The notes: a model not told the origin generated them from the sequence alone. DNA of 64,000 nt from Sodiomyces alkalinus F11 (GCF_003711515.1 NW_021167084.1:352621-416620); one strand, 5' to 3'; positions 32,088 through 44,741 are shown, counted from the stretch's first letter. Made by a program: numbers and translations.

Positions 32088-34468
32088 AGTCGCCATACCG
32101 CCAAGTATCACGTGCTCGAGTATCACTTACGACCAATCCACGGACCAGACAGGATTAGAGAAGATGTTTACTCGATCACGACAGCCCTCTGCCAGCTCCT
32201 CCAGGCCTTGGACTTTGTTAAACTGTGTTCAACGTCCAGGAGCCAGAGTCCCTGGCCCACCCACATATCGCGGGGTTCCATTTCTTGCCGGGTGTGGCGG
32301 AGAGCGGAGACCTGGACGCTTCTTTTGAAGCGATGACCTAGCTTCAGTCGAAGATGCCACCATTATACGCCGGTGGAGGGGGGCTAGTCCTAGGGGCCAT
32401 GATACGGGGAAGATGCACCCACCAAGACTCAAACTGCCCCAGGTACACGTCTCAAAGGCCATTGGAGTGACCATTTTGCTGTCAATTCTCCAGTCTTGGG
32501 TAGGAGTTTACGAACGTCAGCAGCCGACATAGTGGTCTTGAAAATCGAGGCACTGGAGACGCTGAAAGGCAGGGACCACAAGCAGCTCCTCGTATCAGCG
32601 GCAGCCGGGGCTCGGCCATGTTCGTGGATAGAGTATGGAGCGATTTTCCCGACTTGACTGATGCCCTTTTTTCAAGTCCGCCTGGTTCTAATACCTACGT
32701 CATATTACAGCTCAGTGTAACAGCCACTTAGCTGACAGGGGCGGGAGAAAGAGACGTGTCCGGTCCGTTCCTTGCATTGAGACATCTTAATAATGCCACC
32801 CGCTGCGGTGTCACAAATCATCTTCCAAATCCGACGAAAAATGTTCAAAATACAGGTACGTACGTAGCCAGCAGCAGGTGCTTGGCGTGGGGGTGGTCAT
32901 CGAGCGCAGCGGCACAGCGCCTAGACTTTTCAATTTATCCGGTTACGAAACGCGCGGCGCGTTGCCTTCTTCTCAAGTGCAAGGAGAATGAATGGTCTTG
33001 GCAGGTGACGACAACCTCTGGCATCCAATGGTATGGCCCGGAAGGCAACTCCTCTTCCCAATGCGTGCGCGCAGTGCAATGAAGCCTTTCCTAGGTTCTC
33101 GTCCGCCGAGTTTGTCGGAGCCTCGTGTCATCCCATCGGTATATGGGCGCAGACCGAGACAAAGCAAAGTTTCAGACCATCTCGGAAGCCAATTTTGCCG
33201 CCCCCCCAGCTCATACTCCTCAGATCTGGAATAACAATGGCAACGGAACGACGTGGAAAGTTCTCTATGCCTAGGCGCATCAGCGCCAAGAGAACGCCCA
33301 AAGGGCAATCAAGCCAGTTTCCTCGAAATCAGACGGAATTCGCACCCGAAACCGAGATATACGAGGGCGGATGACTCGGACTCTCTTCCCCACCACGAAG
33401 ACACGGGGACTGGGCAACCCGCGCCACCAGCGCCGATCACTCGCGCCAGAGCTCCCGATCTTCAGGAGGATGTACACTGTGTAGAAGCTCCCATGCGCAA
33501 ATCAGCGGATCGGACAACAGGATCAGTGCCATCAGTGGTTCTTATCAGACTAGTGGTGCCGGAGTATTGGGAGTCGTCGCCTTTGGTAGCCAATGGAGGA
33601 AGGAATCAGACAAGAAACGGCAGGCGACATTACCTCCGTCGAGCGACAATGCGACTTGGCGCCGGTGACCTTCGGGGTTCGGGCTTCCCGGGTGGGGTTT
33701 CGGGCCGGCGAGCGGATTTCATGGGCATAAACAACCCCTCAGGCTGAACCAGGAGATCAACGATGCAATCAAGATAGCAGAATTCCTTGTCGAACCTGTT
33801 CAAAGTGTAACAGCTGGGCGCTTGGCTGGCATGCAGCCAGTAGTCGCGATGGAAGAACCTCAACCACCGTCGTTCTGAGGCTCAGGAGCCTAGAGGTCAG
33901 CTGCCAGGATTGTCCCAAAGTCAGGACATACTTTACATTGCGTGATGACGTTGCCTTCTCGATAGGGAAAGACAATGGAGGAAGAATCGCGACGTCTGAC
34001 TTGGTTTCGCCGTGGGACGGCTCTCAAGATGCGGCTCGTGGGTCTACGGACCATGTATCTCCGTTGAAATATGTCGATCACTGCCTTGCCGGGGATATAC
34101 GCAACACACTTCCACAACCCACGGGATTCTTGGGAGCACTCCTCCAGGTTCGGGGGATCAAGTTCGCCCTGGCAAGCGTTGGCAAACGGGATATGGAGGG
34201 GTTGAGGCGGGCCGTGACGCCCGAAGCAAGGCCGTATTCCAGTCCAAGTGTCCACCACGCTTGGTGAGGTCGAGATCTCATGAGTGTTCTTTGATCGTCT
34301 GAGAACAAGTATAAGAAGTGAGCATCATCGCAGCATTGGGAACCGCTGTTCACTAGACACAACAACAACAACTACAACAACAACCTTCATCGCGCCTCAC
34401 CAGCAACTGTTGTTACGCCTTGTCCCTTCACTCATCGTCTCCCGGCTTTCTGACCATAACTACCTACA
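32088..34468. other. Long intergenic stretch, no supportable gene
   Basis: Over 2.3 kb I find only short overlapping open frames on both strands (for example around 33250-33750 and 33890-34260) with no family resemblance, no good splice chain and no clear repeats. The last 100 bases include a CAACAA-rich leader typical of a 5' untranslated region for the AA9 gene. Confidence 0.45.
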
Positions 34469-35248
34469 ATGGCTCAGAAGACTCTGCTCGCTACCATCCT
34501 CGGTGCGGCCTCCGTCGCCGCCCACGGTTTCGTCGAGACCATCACGGTCAACGGCCAGACATACGAGAGCTACAACCCGGCAACCTTCCCCTACATGCCG
34601 AATCCCCCGCCCGTGCCCGGGTGGACGGCCGACTTCCCGGACCTGGGCTTCGTCGAGCCCGCGGCGGCCGGCAACCCGGACATCATCTGCCACCGCTCCG
34701 CGACGCCGGGCCAGTCGCACATCTCAGTCAGCGCGGGCGACACGCTGACGCTGCAGTGGACCCCGTGGCCCGAATCGCACAAGGGTCCCGTGATCGACTA
34801 CCTCGCCAACTGCAACGGCGACTGTTCCAACGTTGACAAGACGAGCCTCCAGTTCTTCAAGATCGCCGAGCAAGGGCTCATCACGCCGGGCGACCCGGCC
34901 ACGGCCTTCTGGGCCGCCGACAAGCTGATCGCCGACGGCGAGGTGTGGGAGGTCACCATCCCCGAGGACATCGCGCCCGGTTCGTACGTGCTTCGCCACG
35001 AGATCCTCGCGCTTCACTCTGGTTCCCAGCCCAATGGCGCGCAGTTCTATCCTCAGTGCATCAACCTCCAGATTAGTGGCAGTGGCTCGGCCAACCCCAG
35101 TGGTGTCCCCGGTACTAGTCTCTACACGGCCCAGGATCCGGGTGTTCTCTTTAACATCTGGACCGCTGTTGATAGCTACCCCATTCCTGGCCCTCCTCTG
35201 TACAATGCCCGCAAGACGCGCCGCCACGCGAAGGACATCAAGGCCTGA
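34469..35248 (+). CDS. AA9 lytic polysaccharide monooxygenase, secreted
   Basis: A single-exon gene of 259 residues. A signal peptide of about 18 residues (MAQKTLLATILGAASVAA) precedes His19. That histidine becomes the N-terminal copper ligand of the histidine brace in HGFVETITVNG. The second copper histidine is H104 in ESHKGPV. H183 in ALHSG and Q192 and Y194 in GAQFYPQC correspond to the second-sphere residues and the axial tyrosine. Cysteines C74, C115, C119 and C197 are placed as in AA9 enzymes. There is no CBM1 module; the tail is short and basic. The enzyme oxidatively cleaves cellulose or other beta-1,4-glucans outside the cell, with an external electron donor. The motif QFYPQCINL strongly supports the family. 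Confidence 0.97.
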   Translation: MAQKTLLATILGAASVAAHGFVETITVNGQTYESYNPATFPYMPNPPPVPGWTADFPDLGFVEPAAAGNPDIICHRSATPGQSHISVSAGDTLTLQWTPWPESHKGPVIDYLANCNGDCSNVDKTSLQFFKIAEQGLITPGDPATAFWAADKLIADGEVWEVTIPEDIAPGSYVLRHEILALHSGSQPNGAQFYPQCINLQISGSGSANPSGVPGTSLYTAQDPGVLFNIWTAVDSYPIPGPPLYNARKTRRHAKDIKA

Positions 35249-37115
35249 GAGGTCTGGAGGTCTGGACGGAAGTGGGTATGAGAAGGCTTCAGGAGCGCTC
35301 GGCGTGAAATTCGTGAGGGATATCTCACTGAAGACGGTACCCGCTGTCGTCGTCAGAGCTGGGCTTTGTACATACAGAGGGGAGGATAAGAAAAGAAAAG
35401 AGTCAGTTATATTCGTTGTACATGGTTTTTTGGAATCTCTGAATGAGAAATTGATTTGATACATTGTGTCATAAAGTTCTTGGGGTCTCTGTTTCGATAA
35501 CATGCTGCAGAGAGATATAATATCCAAGCAAGGTCGTGAAATGCGTGTTGGTGATGAGATGTTTGGGGAAGACAAAGTGAAGACAAGTCACCCATCAGAG
35601 ATACGAGGATAACGAGGATGGAAAGAATAAGGTAGCAAATACGAGTTTCGAAAAAAACATGTCTGAATGAATAGTCACTCTGTATAAGATTAAACGGAGG
35701 TTAATAACCACTTATTGTCGCTCATTGTCACTTGCTGTATATGATTTGCTGGTTTGTCGAGGGGTCGAGGAACTTGCTAAAGATGACTGAGAAGATGATG
35801 TGAGTTGATGTCTTAAGTGAATCCTCGTAACTCATAAACGAGTCAAAGTAAGATAAAGCACATTAAAAGCCTCTTAGCGTTGGCTTTGAGTAAGGGAATA
35901 ATTATAGGGGCATAGACGGTGTAGACCTCGAGGGATAAGACACACCAGCCAGTTCTAACGTCCCATTAGTCAATTCTTAACCTGAGATGGTTGACTTGAG
36001 AATTACCGACGTCCGACCTTGCACGTTGAGGTATGAGTAGGCAAACTGCACTCTCTGTCGCCTGTAGATAATTTCACACATCTTCCTTGCTCGTATGCCT
36101 TATTAGAACTTACATTACGTGTAGGTGAGAATTGTATCGAAGCAATAGGCGGCGTACCGGGTCTGTACTTAGCACTGTCCGAGCAGATCAGTCTCGGGTT
36201 TTTATAGTCCATATTGCCGGATGTCACACAGGCTCTTTTTGTACTTTTATTTGAAGTATGTTGACATTTCGACCGAGTAGCTTAGAAAAGCTGCAAGAAC
36301 AAGAATGAGCCTGGTTTAATTCAGTACATACCGGGGTTCTTGTTTCTGCCAAATAGTGAGTCGTATCATATGAGGCATGCCGCATCATGCATGAGCCAAG
36401 AAATGACCTTTGTGATACGAAGACGTAGAGTCAGGTGCCAGGGACTCCTTATTCGTACATCCCTCTAACCTTCAAGTCTAACGATCTACCTATCTCTCAC
36501 TCACCTCAATACCTCATTAAACTCATCCAGACCGCGTCGCGGCGTCCTTCCGCACTCTGTATAGTTTACCGCCCGTCCCAAGTGTCCAACGGTTACCTCT
36601 TAACGGCCGCACCGCCTCAACACGTTCACCCATTTACTCTCAAACGCTGCTATCCGCTGTAGGTGAGTTCCTCGCCGAACCAGGATCATTGCTGATATGC
36701 CTGATATGCTCCAGACCCTTCACGATGTGTACCAACATCTGGTATAACTTGGGTACGCTGAATGCGGCTGCATCAAATACATCAACACTATCGTATGCGA
36801 CGACCCTCACCCAAGCCACTATGAAGGCGTCCATGATGTCACAGAAAGGGTAGCTGGAAAGTGTGATGAACATTCGTATGTGACGCCCCCGACTCTGAGT
36901 AATAGTCGTCGACTGGAATACCTCACCTCACGGGGTAGTCAATACACACGGATACTTCTTGGAACTAATTACTACATTGGTTATTCAGCCGAAATTATGT
37001 CAGCGGAGTGTTTGTGTCTACCCATCCGTATTACCTATTCCTTCATCTCTTCTCTTCCATCTCCATTCTTCAGTCCACCGATCGCAAATCGACATAGCCC
37101 CGCTGTCCTTCCATC
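35249..37115. other. Intergenic, AT-richer, with one uncertain open frame
   Basis: Mostly featureless. A continuous plus-strand frame from 36748 to 37137 is noted as a separate observation; it lacks an evident start. No repeats of note. Confidence 0.45.
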
Positions 37116-37670
37116 ATGGCTATTCGCATCCATGTAAAATGTATGTCCGACAGTATCCCCGGTAATCCTGCCGACCGGAGGATGGCGATGGCAAATCTCA
37201 TCTGTCAGTACAAACTTGACCGTGACTTCGACGCGAGCCGCGACTACCTGCGATCCGTCGGTCAATATGCTGTCGATCGAGTCCGATGCCAGTTCCTCCT
37301 AGACATTGGGCCACGCGCAAGTAAAGATCCAACGGGTTGGTCCTATAAATGGGACGGGAAACAGTTGTAAGTATAAATGTCTTCGCTATCCCGATTTCCT
37401 TCTTGCTCAAGTCATATCAGTCACGCCAGGGAGGTCACACCGCCGCTTATTTGGTACCTCACCAAGACATATCCGTTCCATCCAGACCCAGCCACACAGA
37501 AAGTTCTTACGGGTAAGGAACTCAGGACCGCCTGCGGCGAAGAAGCTTACCGGAAGTTGGTTTCAAGCCGAATCAAGCAGAAGCAGAGATGGGGCCTCGA
37601 GCTTTCACTCGAGGATACAGAGTTCCTTCGGCAGGCAGCAGAAGACACTAAGATAACTGATACATCATAA
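37116..37670 (+). CDS. Two-exon hypothetical protein of 166 residues
   Basis: Exons 37116-37366 and 37421-37670 join across a 54-base intron (gtaagt...atcag), turning an immediate stop into CAG-TTT-CAC. The start has a good context (atcATGG). The protein begins MAIRIHVKCMSDSIPG. It contains ANLICQYKLDRDFDASRDYL and, after the intron, LIWYLTKTYPFHPDPATQKV followed by a charged helix-rich end (KLVSSRIKQKQRWGLELSLE). It has no signal peptide or membrane segment. The C-terminal half resembles a homeodomain-like or DNA-binding helical pattern only superficially. I do not recognise the family. The main support is coherent codon use across a clean intron. Confidence 0.5.
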
Positions 37671-38402
37671 AGAAAACTGGATAAATGCCGTTTACCACTA
37701 ATTCAGCTCCGAGCACAGCTTCTTGGTTATCAGATTTGTCGATGAGAAGGACTCGGGCCCATGGTTTGTCGGGTTTGACGGTTGTGATACTGCCACCCAC
37801 ATGGTTGTTCGGAGACTGGTACTCCGGTGAACTCCCGTCAGTGAAGTACCTCACGGTAAATTCATGTAAGTGTACCTAACGGGTAATGAGTCGAGCATGA
37901 TATTAAGAAGACCAGAAAACCATATGGTCTATGATGAGATGCACAGGTTCATGTAGTATTGGAGGCTCAGTCGGGATGAGTGAGTAAGTGTGATTATATA
38001 ATCAACCGCTGTCAGGTACCTAGGTACTATTCCTGCACTTTCTGACATTCCCTCCAACGCATCTCCAGACTCCAGGCTGCAGCACGCAGCCTCATGGAGA
38101 CCCGACAAGACCACCAATCCCGCACGGCGCAACACCACCCCCTGTGCCCAACAGTACTCGATCAAAACATTCATTTACTGGCCGTTTAGGCGCCTGTGGC
38201 GCAGTCTCGGGTCTCCGACCATGGCGACTCGCCGCCTCGCGAGGCCTCTTGCCTTGCCTTGGCTTCAACCCCGCCCGTCCGCGTTTTGCTCCGTTTAATA
38301 TCTATCGTATCTGACCTTTTAGCAACGCTGCAAGGGGTGCCCTGATATTCGTTATACTTCTCTGGGAACTACGCCTGGTCAAAGTATCGTCTCCGAAAGA
38401 AG
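37671..38402. other. Intergenic, no gene seen
   Basis: Contains a TAGGTACCTAGG-like word near 38015-38030 and the probable promoter of the NACHT-type gene. No coding sequence is supported. Confidence 0.5.
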
Positions 38403-41400
38403 ATGCCCGAAAAGCCCGATCAACAAGTTCAAGTGACGCTCCCCGATGAGCCGAAGCGAGATGGAGAGGGCCGAGTCGAGATCGCAACGCCCCGTTCCAA
38501 CGACAAATGGGCTGAAGCTCTGGATAAACTCAGCAAACTGGATCGAAGCAGGTTTGATCTGGCGAAGACAGCAAACTGCACACCGCAGCGTGTCTTGAAG
38601 GACGTGCTCGCGGCAACCAACGACAGAAAAGAGGAGTGTGTCAAGAAGCAATGGAAGATCACGATCAAAGGCCGAGTCATCGTCCTTCGAAACATCCTCG
38701 AGAAGATCTCGGTCTGGACCGTCAAGCTCATGGTCAGTTTCACTAACCATCTGAGCAAAACCCAACCACCACTCGCTTACTGACTGGGCTCTTCTTGCCT
38801 CACTCAAGAGTTTGGGCAATGCCGCTGCGCAGTATGATCCCTTGTACACAGCTCTCCCGTGGGCAGCCATCCGTCTGATTCTTCAAACGGCCATCAGCGA
38901 TATCGAGCTCTCCGGATACACCTTGCATACTGTCGAGAGCCTCGCCAGCATCATTGCCATAACAACCACCCTGGAAATGAGATACCTACGGACCCATGCA
39001 GACTGTCCCAAGTAAGCCATGACACGACACCACTTCGACGCAGCGGGGTGGTATTTGTGCTAAGCGATTCTTCGCTGATATGCTAATCTTCGCTGAAAGG
39101 CATGTCATCTTGAACCAGCTCGCAGACGGCGTGGTGCTGCTCTACGCTTCCATCCTGCAATATCTTTCCCTCGTTCTGGGCTACTATTGCCATAACACCG
39201 CTACCCGGCTGCTCAAAAGCGTCGTCTCACCTCTGAACGACTTTGTCGACAAGTTTAAATCGGTCGAGAATGCCCGGAAAGACCTCTGGGATCTCGTCCA
39301 ACTGGCCCAGGCGGAAAGTATGGAATCCCTCATGCTCCATCTCGCCAACATGCAAGAGGCCCAACTCGAGGAGAACCGAGTCCAGTTCGACAACCTGGGA
39401 CGATTGCTTGAGGAGCTGAGGCAGCCCATTGACGGACTCGAGCGCGCGACGCGCCTCGGCATTCTGCGGGCGATTTCAACGCTCCCGTATGGCATTTATC
39501 ACAAAAATGCCAGCAAAGGTCGTCTCGAAGGATCCGGACAGTGGCTTCTGGAGAGGAAAGAGTTTCGCGCCTGGCGTGACGACGATACTTCGTCGGTTCT
39601 CTGGCTCCACGGGATTCCCGGGTCGGGGAAGACGAACTGACCTCGCTCGTGGTGGACGAACTCTCCCAAGACGACATGGAGGGACGACCCCGCCAGCTGG
39701 CCTTCTTCTATTGTATGCGTAATCCGGCGGAGCCGCAGCGAGGTCAATGCGACAAGATCCTCGCGAGCCTGGTGCGTCAGCTGGCCAGCGTGGGCTCCGA
39801 GCAGGCCGTCCTAGGTCCCGTCGTGACCCACTACACGGACGCTATCGAAGGGATAGGCGATTTCGGAGACCAAGCGTGGTCGACTAAGGAATCGTCTAGG
39901 GTTTTGCGCGAGCTCATGGACGACCACCCTGCCGTGACCATCGTCTTGGACGCGCTCGATGAAGTCGGCGAAGACGACCGACAGGAACTCATGGATGTGT
40001 TGAGTCAGCTGCTACGCGAGGCCCCGAACACCTTGAAGATTTTCATCTCGAGCCGGGACAACTACGACATTGCCCTCCATTTTAAAGGTTCGCCCAACGT
40101 ATACATTGAGGCCGATGACAACGCTGGCGACATTGCTGCTTTCATGTAAGAGAATAGAACCCGAGCGGCCCATTTGGAAATAGGTTGCTTGCTAACACCT
40201 GTGTGTTCTGGGAGGAAAAGTGAAGACCGTTTGACCGCAGCTAAGCTGCTCCGTGGCAAGCTGTTAGATGACCTTCGCGCCAGGATTACCGACGCCCTGA
40301 TATCCAAGGCCCGTGGCATGTGAGCTTAGGAGGCCTTAGACGTCCCTTGTAGAGAATTGACTGGCTGACATGAGCCTAGGTTTCGCTGGGTTGACCTCCA
40401 GATTCAGTCTCTCCGACCGCTAAAGATCGCTGCCGACGTCGAGTCCCGTCTCGGCGTGCTGTCGGCCACGCTGGAGGAATCGTATTGGGAGATTTACGAG
40501 GACATCCGCCGCTCGGGCGATCACGCCGCCGACCTCGCAGACTTCACCTTCCAGTGGCTGCTGTACGCCCAGGATTCCATCCGCATCGAAGAGTTCGCCT
40601 TTCTCGCCTCCTCCGCACTCGATCCCGATGGCGTCCAAAGGTTTACCCAGAGTGAGATCATCGATGTTTGCTGCAACCTTGTTGTCGTGAGAGGACGAGC
40701 CTTCGAATTCGCACATCTCTCGGTGCGCGAGTTTCTCGAAGGCCTCCCTAAGCGCAACGTGGACAAGATGCTTCCCCGGGAAAGTAACATGAGCATCGCC
40801 ATGGCGTGCCTCACCTACATGTCGAGAGAATTCGACAACTGGAAAGGTCTCGATCCGGACAAACCCGCAGAGGACACCGAGCTCGCGGCTATTGGTTATG
40901 CATCTTGGTTCTGGGTGCGGCATGTCAACGAGAGCCACGACGCGCGCAAGACGGAGCCACTTTCGAGCCACATCATACGTTTCCTCTTGGACGGTACGGA
41001 CGGTACGGCCCCGACCGTCTCGTCTCGTTTTCGCCACTGGGGTCCGACAGTGCGGCGTTATCCTTTCCTTTTTGGCGAAGTTAGCCCTCGCATGGGGAGA
41101 GAAGAGGAGATCAGGCTGCAAATCACGTCCCGTAATCCGCCCAATCCTATATGGGTTGCTTGCATGAACAGCTGGCTCGAGATAGTAGAGTACATGTACG
41201 CCGCCGGGGTTGAGGGCTTGGAAGCGCCCCGCGTTGTATACCCTATGTTCATGCAGGATCCGGTCACGGTTCGCGGGTACTTCGGGCCAAAGATATCGCC
41301 ACTCTGGTGGGCCATACTGACAGGGAACGTAGCCGTCGCGGAGTGTATCCTGGCGCAAGGTTCCGATCCGCTTCAGCCAGAGTCGCAGATGGCTGAGTGG

Positions 41401-42153
41401 CCGCTAGTGGAGGCAGTTTGGAGTGGGAACGAGAAACTCGTCAGCCTACTGTTGAGACACGAACATGGAGGTCTCATGGCGGAAAAAGAAGCGTTTAGAG
41501 AGGCCGCCGCTCGAGGCAATCTCGGCATGGTGAATTGTTTTGTCCGTCACGACCCCGAGATACTGCAAACGACCGCCGGAGATCTAGCCTTGCAGGAAGC
41601 CTTGAAAAATCGGTGCCTTAATGTTGTTTACTTCCTCTTCGAGAGGGGTATACCACCGGGCCCTGGAGCCGCCAGGTTACTTCTCAACGTTCCCGCATCG
41701 GATGAGGAGGCGTTCGACCTATTCTTCAAGGCGGAGGCAGAGAAGGCGGCAGAAGCGTTTCTTCGTGCGAACAGAGACGACTTGCACATACCACAAGCGG
41801 CACTAGCGAGGTTCGAGATGCGTATTAACGAGGCGCTGGTTGACGTTGCCAGCAGAAACAGACGCGAGTCGCGTCACGCGACGATAACGTCGTCGGGCTG
41901 CATAAAGCGCTCCTCGAAAAGACCGGTTTATCAGTCAAACGTCTGATGGCTCGCGTTCGGGTCGTAACCAAACGGAGAGCTGATATGCTGGCAAAGGACG
42001 AGATGGACGATATGCCACGGGATATCGCCGAGATGAAGGAAACACGGCCCAAATTCCGATTACAGAAACGCACCCCGTTGCCTACTTTTCAGGCAGAAGA
42101 CGGAAGATGTGCACATGGCGTTGTTGCGAGATTGGGGAGAGGCGCGACTATAA
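38403..42153 (+). pseudogene. NACHT/STAND protein with ankyrin-like repeats, frameshifted
   Basis: Exons 38403-38732, 38809-39011, 39100-40145, 40221-40319 and 40380-42153 would encode about 1150 residues. The N-terminus (DPLYTALPWAAIRLILQTAI) resembles the helical domain often found before fungal NACHT modules. The nucleotide-binding domain has Walker A HGIPGSGKT and Walker B TIVLDALDEVGEDDR, then LTAAKLLRGKLLDDLRARI and a winged-helix-like part. From about 41100 ankyrin-like helices appear (SPLWWAILTGNVAVAECILA, WPLVEAVWSGNEKLVSLLL). The frame breaks just after Walker A: AAG-ACG-AAC runs into TGA unless one base is added near 39636. Two further shifts, near 41850-41880 and 42100, are needed to reach the natural-looking tail RTPLPTF and HMALLRDWGEARL. 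STAND proteins act in fungal self/non-self recognition and cell death. This copy is probably inactive, unless the breaks are sequence errors. Confidence 0.75.
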
Positions 42154-42329
42154 TACGGCGACTATAATACGACCGGGACGCCTAGTATCGTGATCACAGA
42201 GGAACGAATGGCTTGGGGAAAACAACCTTATGCAGCGACGAGCCGTCCAGGATGGACTCACAATCAGACACCCACCCCATCATCCTTTCGTTCCCTTTCC
42301 TACTACGATCAGGCCGGCTGATCCGACAT

Positions 42330-44741
42330 TCATACTGCCGGCGTCTTGCGGTATGCTGGCGGCAAAACCCCCTCGAGCGCAGCCTTGATCTGCAGGGCCA
42401 AAGTCCGCGAATGCCACCGGTGCTGCTGCGAATACCCGCCCATGACCCAATAGTTCTCCATGTGCAGGTGCCTCTTCCACATGCCGCGGATCTCGCCCTC
42501 GGCGTCAACGCCCCAAGTGGCGTCGATACGAGCGGCGATCTCCCGGGGACCGAGTACACCCTCGCCCTTCCCGGCGTCCCCGCCGACATTGTCCGAGTCG
42601 GACACATCGCTGCCGCCGCCGCCGCCGAGAATCTCGGCAGCCACGTCGCGTAGATTCCGATCCGCGTACCCCGTGCACCAGATGACGGCATCCGCGTCGG
42701 CCGTGGTCCCATCGGAGAAACGCAACCCCGTCTCCGTGAAGGCGACAGGCTCCACCAGAGCCTTGATGCCCACTTCCCCATCCTCGATGAGCTTGGCGCC
42801 GCCGACGTCGACGTAGTGGCCCCCCGAGCGGCCGATCAGGTTCTCCATGAGCACGCAGTCCTTGTCGCGGCTGTCGAGCACGGGGAAGCCGGCGGCGGCG
42901 AGGGCGTCGTAGCGCGTCGGCTCGGCGGAGGCCCACGCCGCCAGCATGTCGCGGGCGAAGGCGGCGTCGATGAAGGTGGGGAGCGTGAGGAACATCCTGT
43001 CGGCTTGGTCCGCGGGGAGGATGTCGTAGATGCCCAGGCCGCGTTGGTCGGTTACGTAGGACTGGGGCACGATGTAGGTGGGGGAGCGGACGACTATGGT
43101 GGATGCGAGGCCTGCGGCGTGGCAGTCTTGGAGGACGTCGAAGGCGGTGTTGGCCGAGCCGACGATCAGGACGGACTGAGATGGATGGAGATGGGGTTAG
43201 ATGCACGGGTATGATGGGCGGTGGATGTTGACCACTTGGGGCATGTGGGTGATTCTCACCTTTATCCCTCTTTCTTTCAGCTCATTGGCGTTCTTGTACA
43301 GCTCCGAGTGGAAACTGGTCCCCTTGTACAGGTGCTCATCCGCCATCTTAGGGAGGTATTTCTTCTGCGACGACACGCCAGACGCTTGGACGAGATGTTT
43401 CGCAACGGCGGTACGGCCCCCCTCTGGTGTCTGGAACTTGACGGTCCACCGTTTCGTCGAAGGGTCATAAACGGTCGACTGGATGTTGGCAGAGGTGATG
43501 ACGTTGAGGTTCAGAGCTGTCACGTATCTTCGGACTTGCTCGGCAAGGTCGTCTCTTGACAGGAGGTGGGGGCTGTGAACTTCTTTGGGATACTCTGTTT
43601 TCGAACAGGATATCAGCGTCAAGGACATCTGAAGGGGGGGTTACATGTTATGTTTTGGTCTTACGCAGATAAGGCAGCTCGCAGAACGAGGTGACGACGT
43701 GGAACTTTAGCGAGTCGTAACGGAGGGCCCAGTTGTCTCCTACATGACGATTCCGTTCGGCCATGACGCTGTCGACGCCGAGGGCCTTGAGCCGAGCGGC
43801 CAGGGTAATGGCACTACATCGTTGGCGCGTAAGTGGACGGGCTGACAATGTAGGTCTGTATAGTTCACAGAGACTCACGCATTTCCGGCGCCGATGACGA
43901 AGACGTCTGTTTCAAAGGTCTCCAGGCCGTCGAGGTGTCTTCTCGGAGCCTGTAGTAGGCTTTCATCCTCTGCCTGCAGGTCCAGATTCTCCAACTTGGT
44001 GCTCAGAACCCAGATCTTCCATTGCAGGTCTTCGTCACTACTACCCTTGACGGGCAGGAGGATCAGTCGCCCACTACAGGTAGCGGCGGGTGAGCTTGTT
44101 CGGAAGGACAAGGCACAGTCGATGAATTGCTAATGACCCAGCGTATCGTCAGACTTTCCATGTCCACAAGAAGTGTGTCGGGTCGGGTCTCCTCTCTTAC
44201 CAAAGCAGGTGTAGCCGGGATGAACACGGCACCCTCAAGTGTGAGATGGCCAGAAACACCGCGGAGCTTGGCCGTCTCCAAGAGACCCGCGGCAACGACA
44301 CGCGGTGTGATGAAGGTGCGCAGATGATACGTCAACGCGAGGTTATCCTTCCAGTACGCCTGCTCGGGGAAGAAGCAGCGTTCCACGGCGGCGGCATCCT
44401 GGGCGGTCAGGGCGGCGTTGAGCTGGGCCAGCACGAGGGACGCGCGCTGGGCGGGCTCTTCGCCGGTCAGGGAAGCGGCGTCGACGGTTCCGGGCGCGAT
44501 CACGGGCAAGGGATGCTCGTCTAGGCTTTTGCGAAGGTTGACTGTACGGGGATATTCCTTGTGCAGAGAAGGAGCCGCGGAAGCGGAGGGGGAGGCGGAG
44601 CGGGAGGCGGAGGATTGTTCTTCTGTGTTTTCTTTTTCCCGGACCCTTGGGTCAGCATACGCTGTACAGGGGGATGGATGGGACGAATCAAACTGGAATG
44701 CCCCGGACCAGCTTCCGAGCCGTGGACTTACCGGCAGTCAT
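42330..44741 (-). CDS. Flavin-containing monooxygenase with SnoaL-like N-terminal domain
   Basis: Six minus-strand exons (44741-44732, 44622-44201, 44129-43879, 43813-43665, 43594-43260, 43175-42330) encode 670 residues. The first exon is only 10 bases: ATG-ACT-GCC-G, donor gtaagt. After a serine-rich linker, SLHKEYPRTVNLRKSLDEHPLP opens a SnoaL/NTF2-like domain with AALTAQDAAAVERCFFPEQAYW. The flavin domain begins ETDVFVIGAGNAAITLAARL (GxGxxA/G), whose middle is split by intron 3, and contains ERNRHVGDNWALRYDSLKFH and TSFCELPYL. The NAD(P)H Rossmann motif is VLIVGSANTAFDVLQDC. CTGYADRN matches the family's ATG/CTGY motif. It probably oxygenates a nucleophilic or ketone substrate (class B flavoprotein); the substrate is unknown. 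It is convergent with the NACHT gene, 176 bases apart. Confidence 0.92.

Noticed and set aside
33250..34267. Open frames of 110-165 codons on both strands between the EI24-like and AA9 genes
   Set aside because: No domain resemblance, no consistent splice chain, and competing frames on both strands of equal quality.
44063..44509. A frame shift in the flavin monooxygenase between RWVI and CALSFRTSSP
   Set aside because: An intron at 44130-44200 (gtaaga...ttag with a CTGAC branch) removes the apparent break and joins PALQFIDC in frame.
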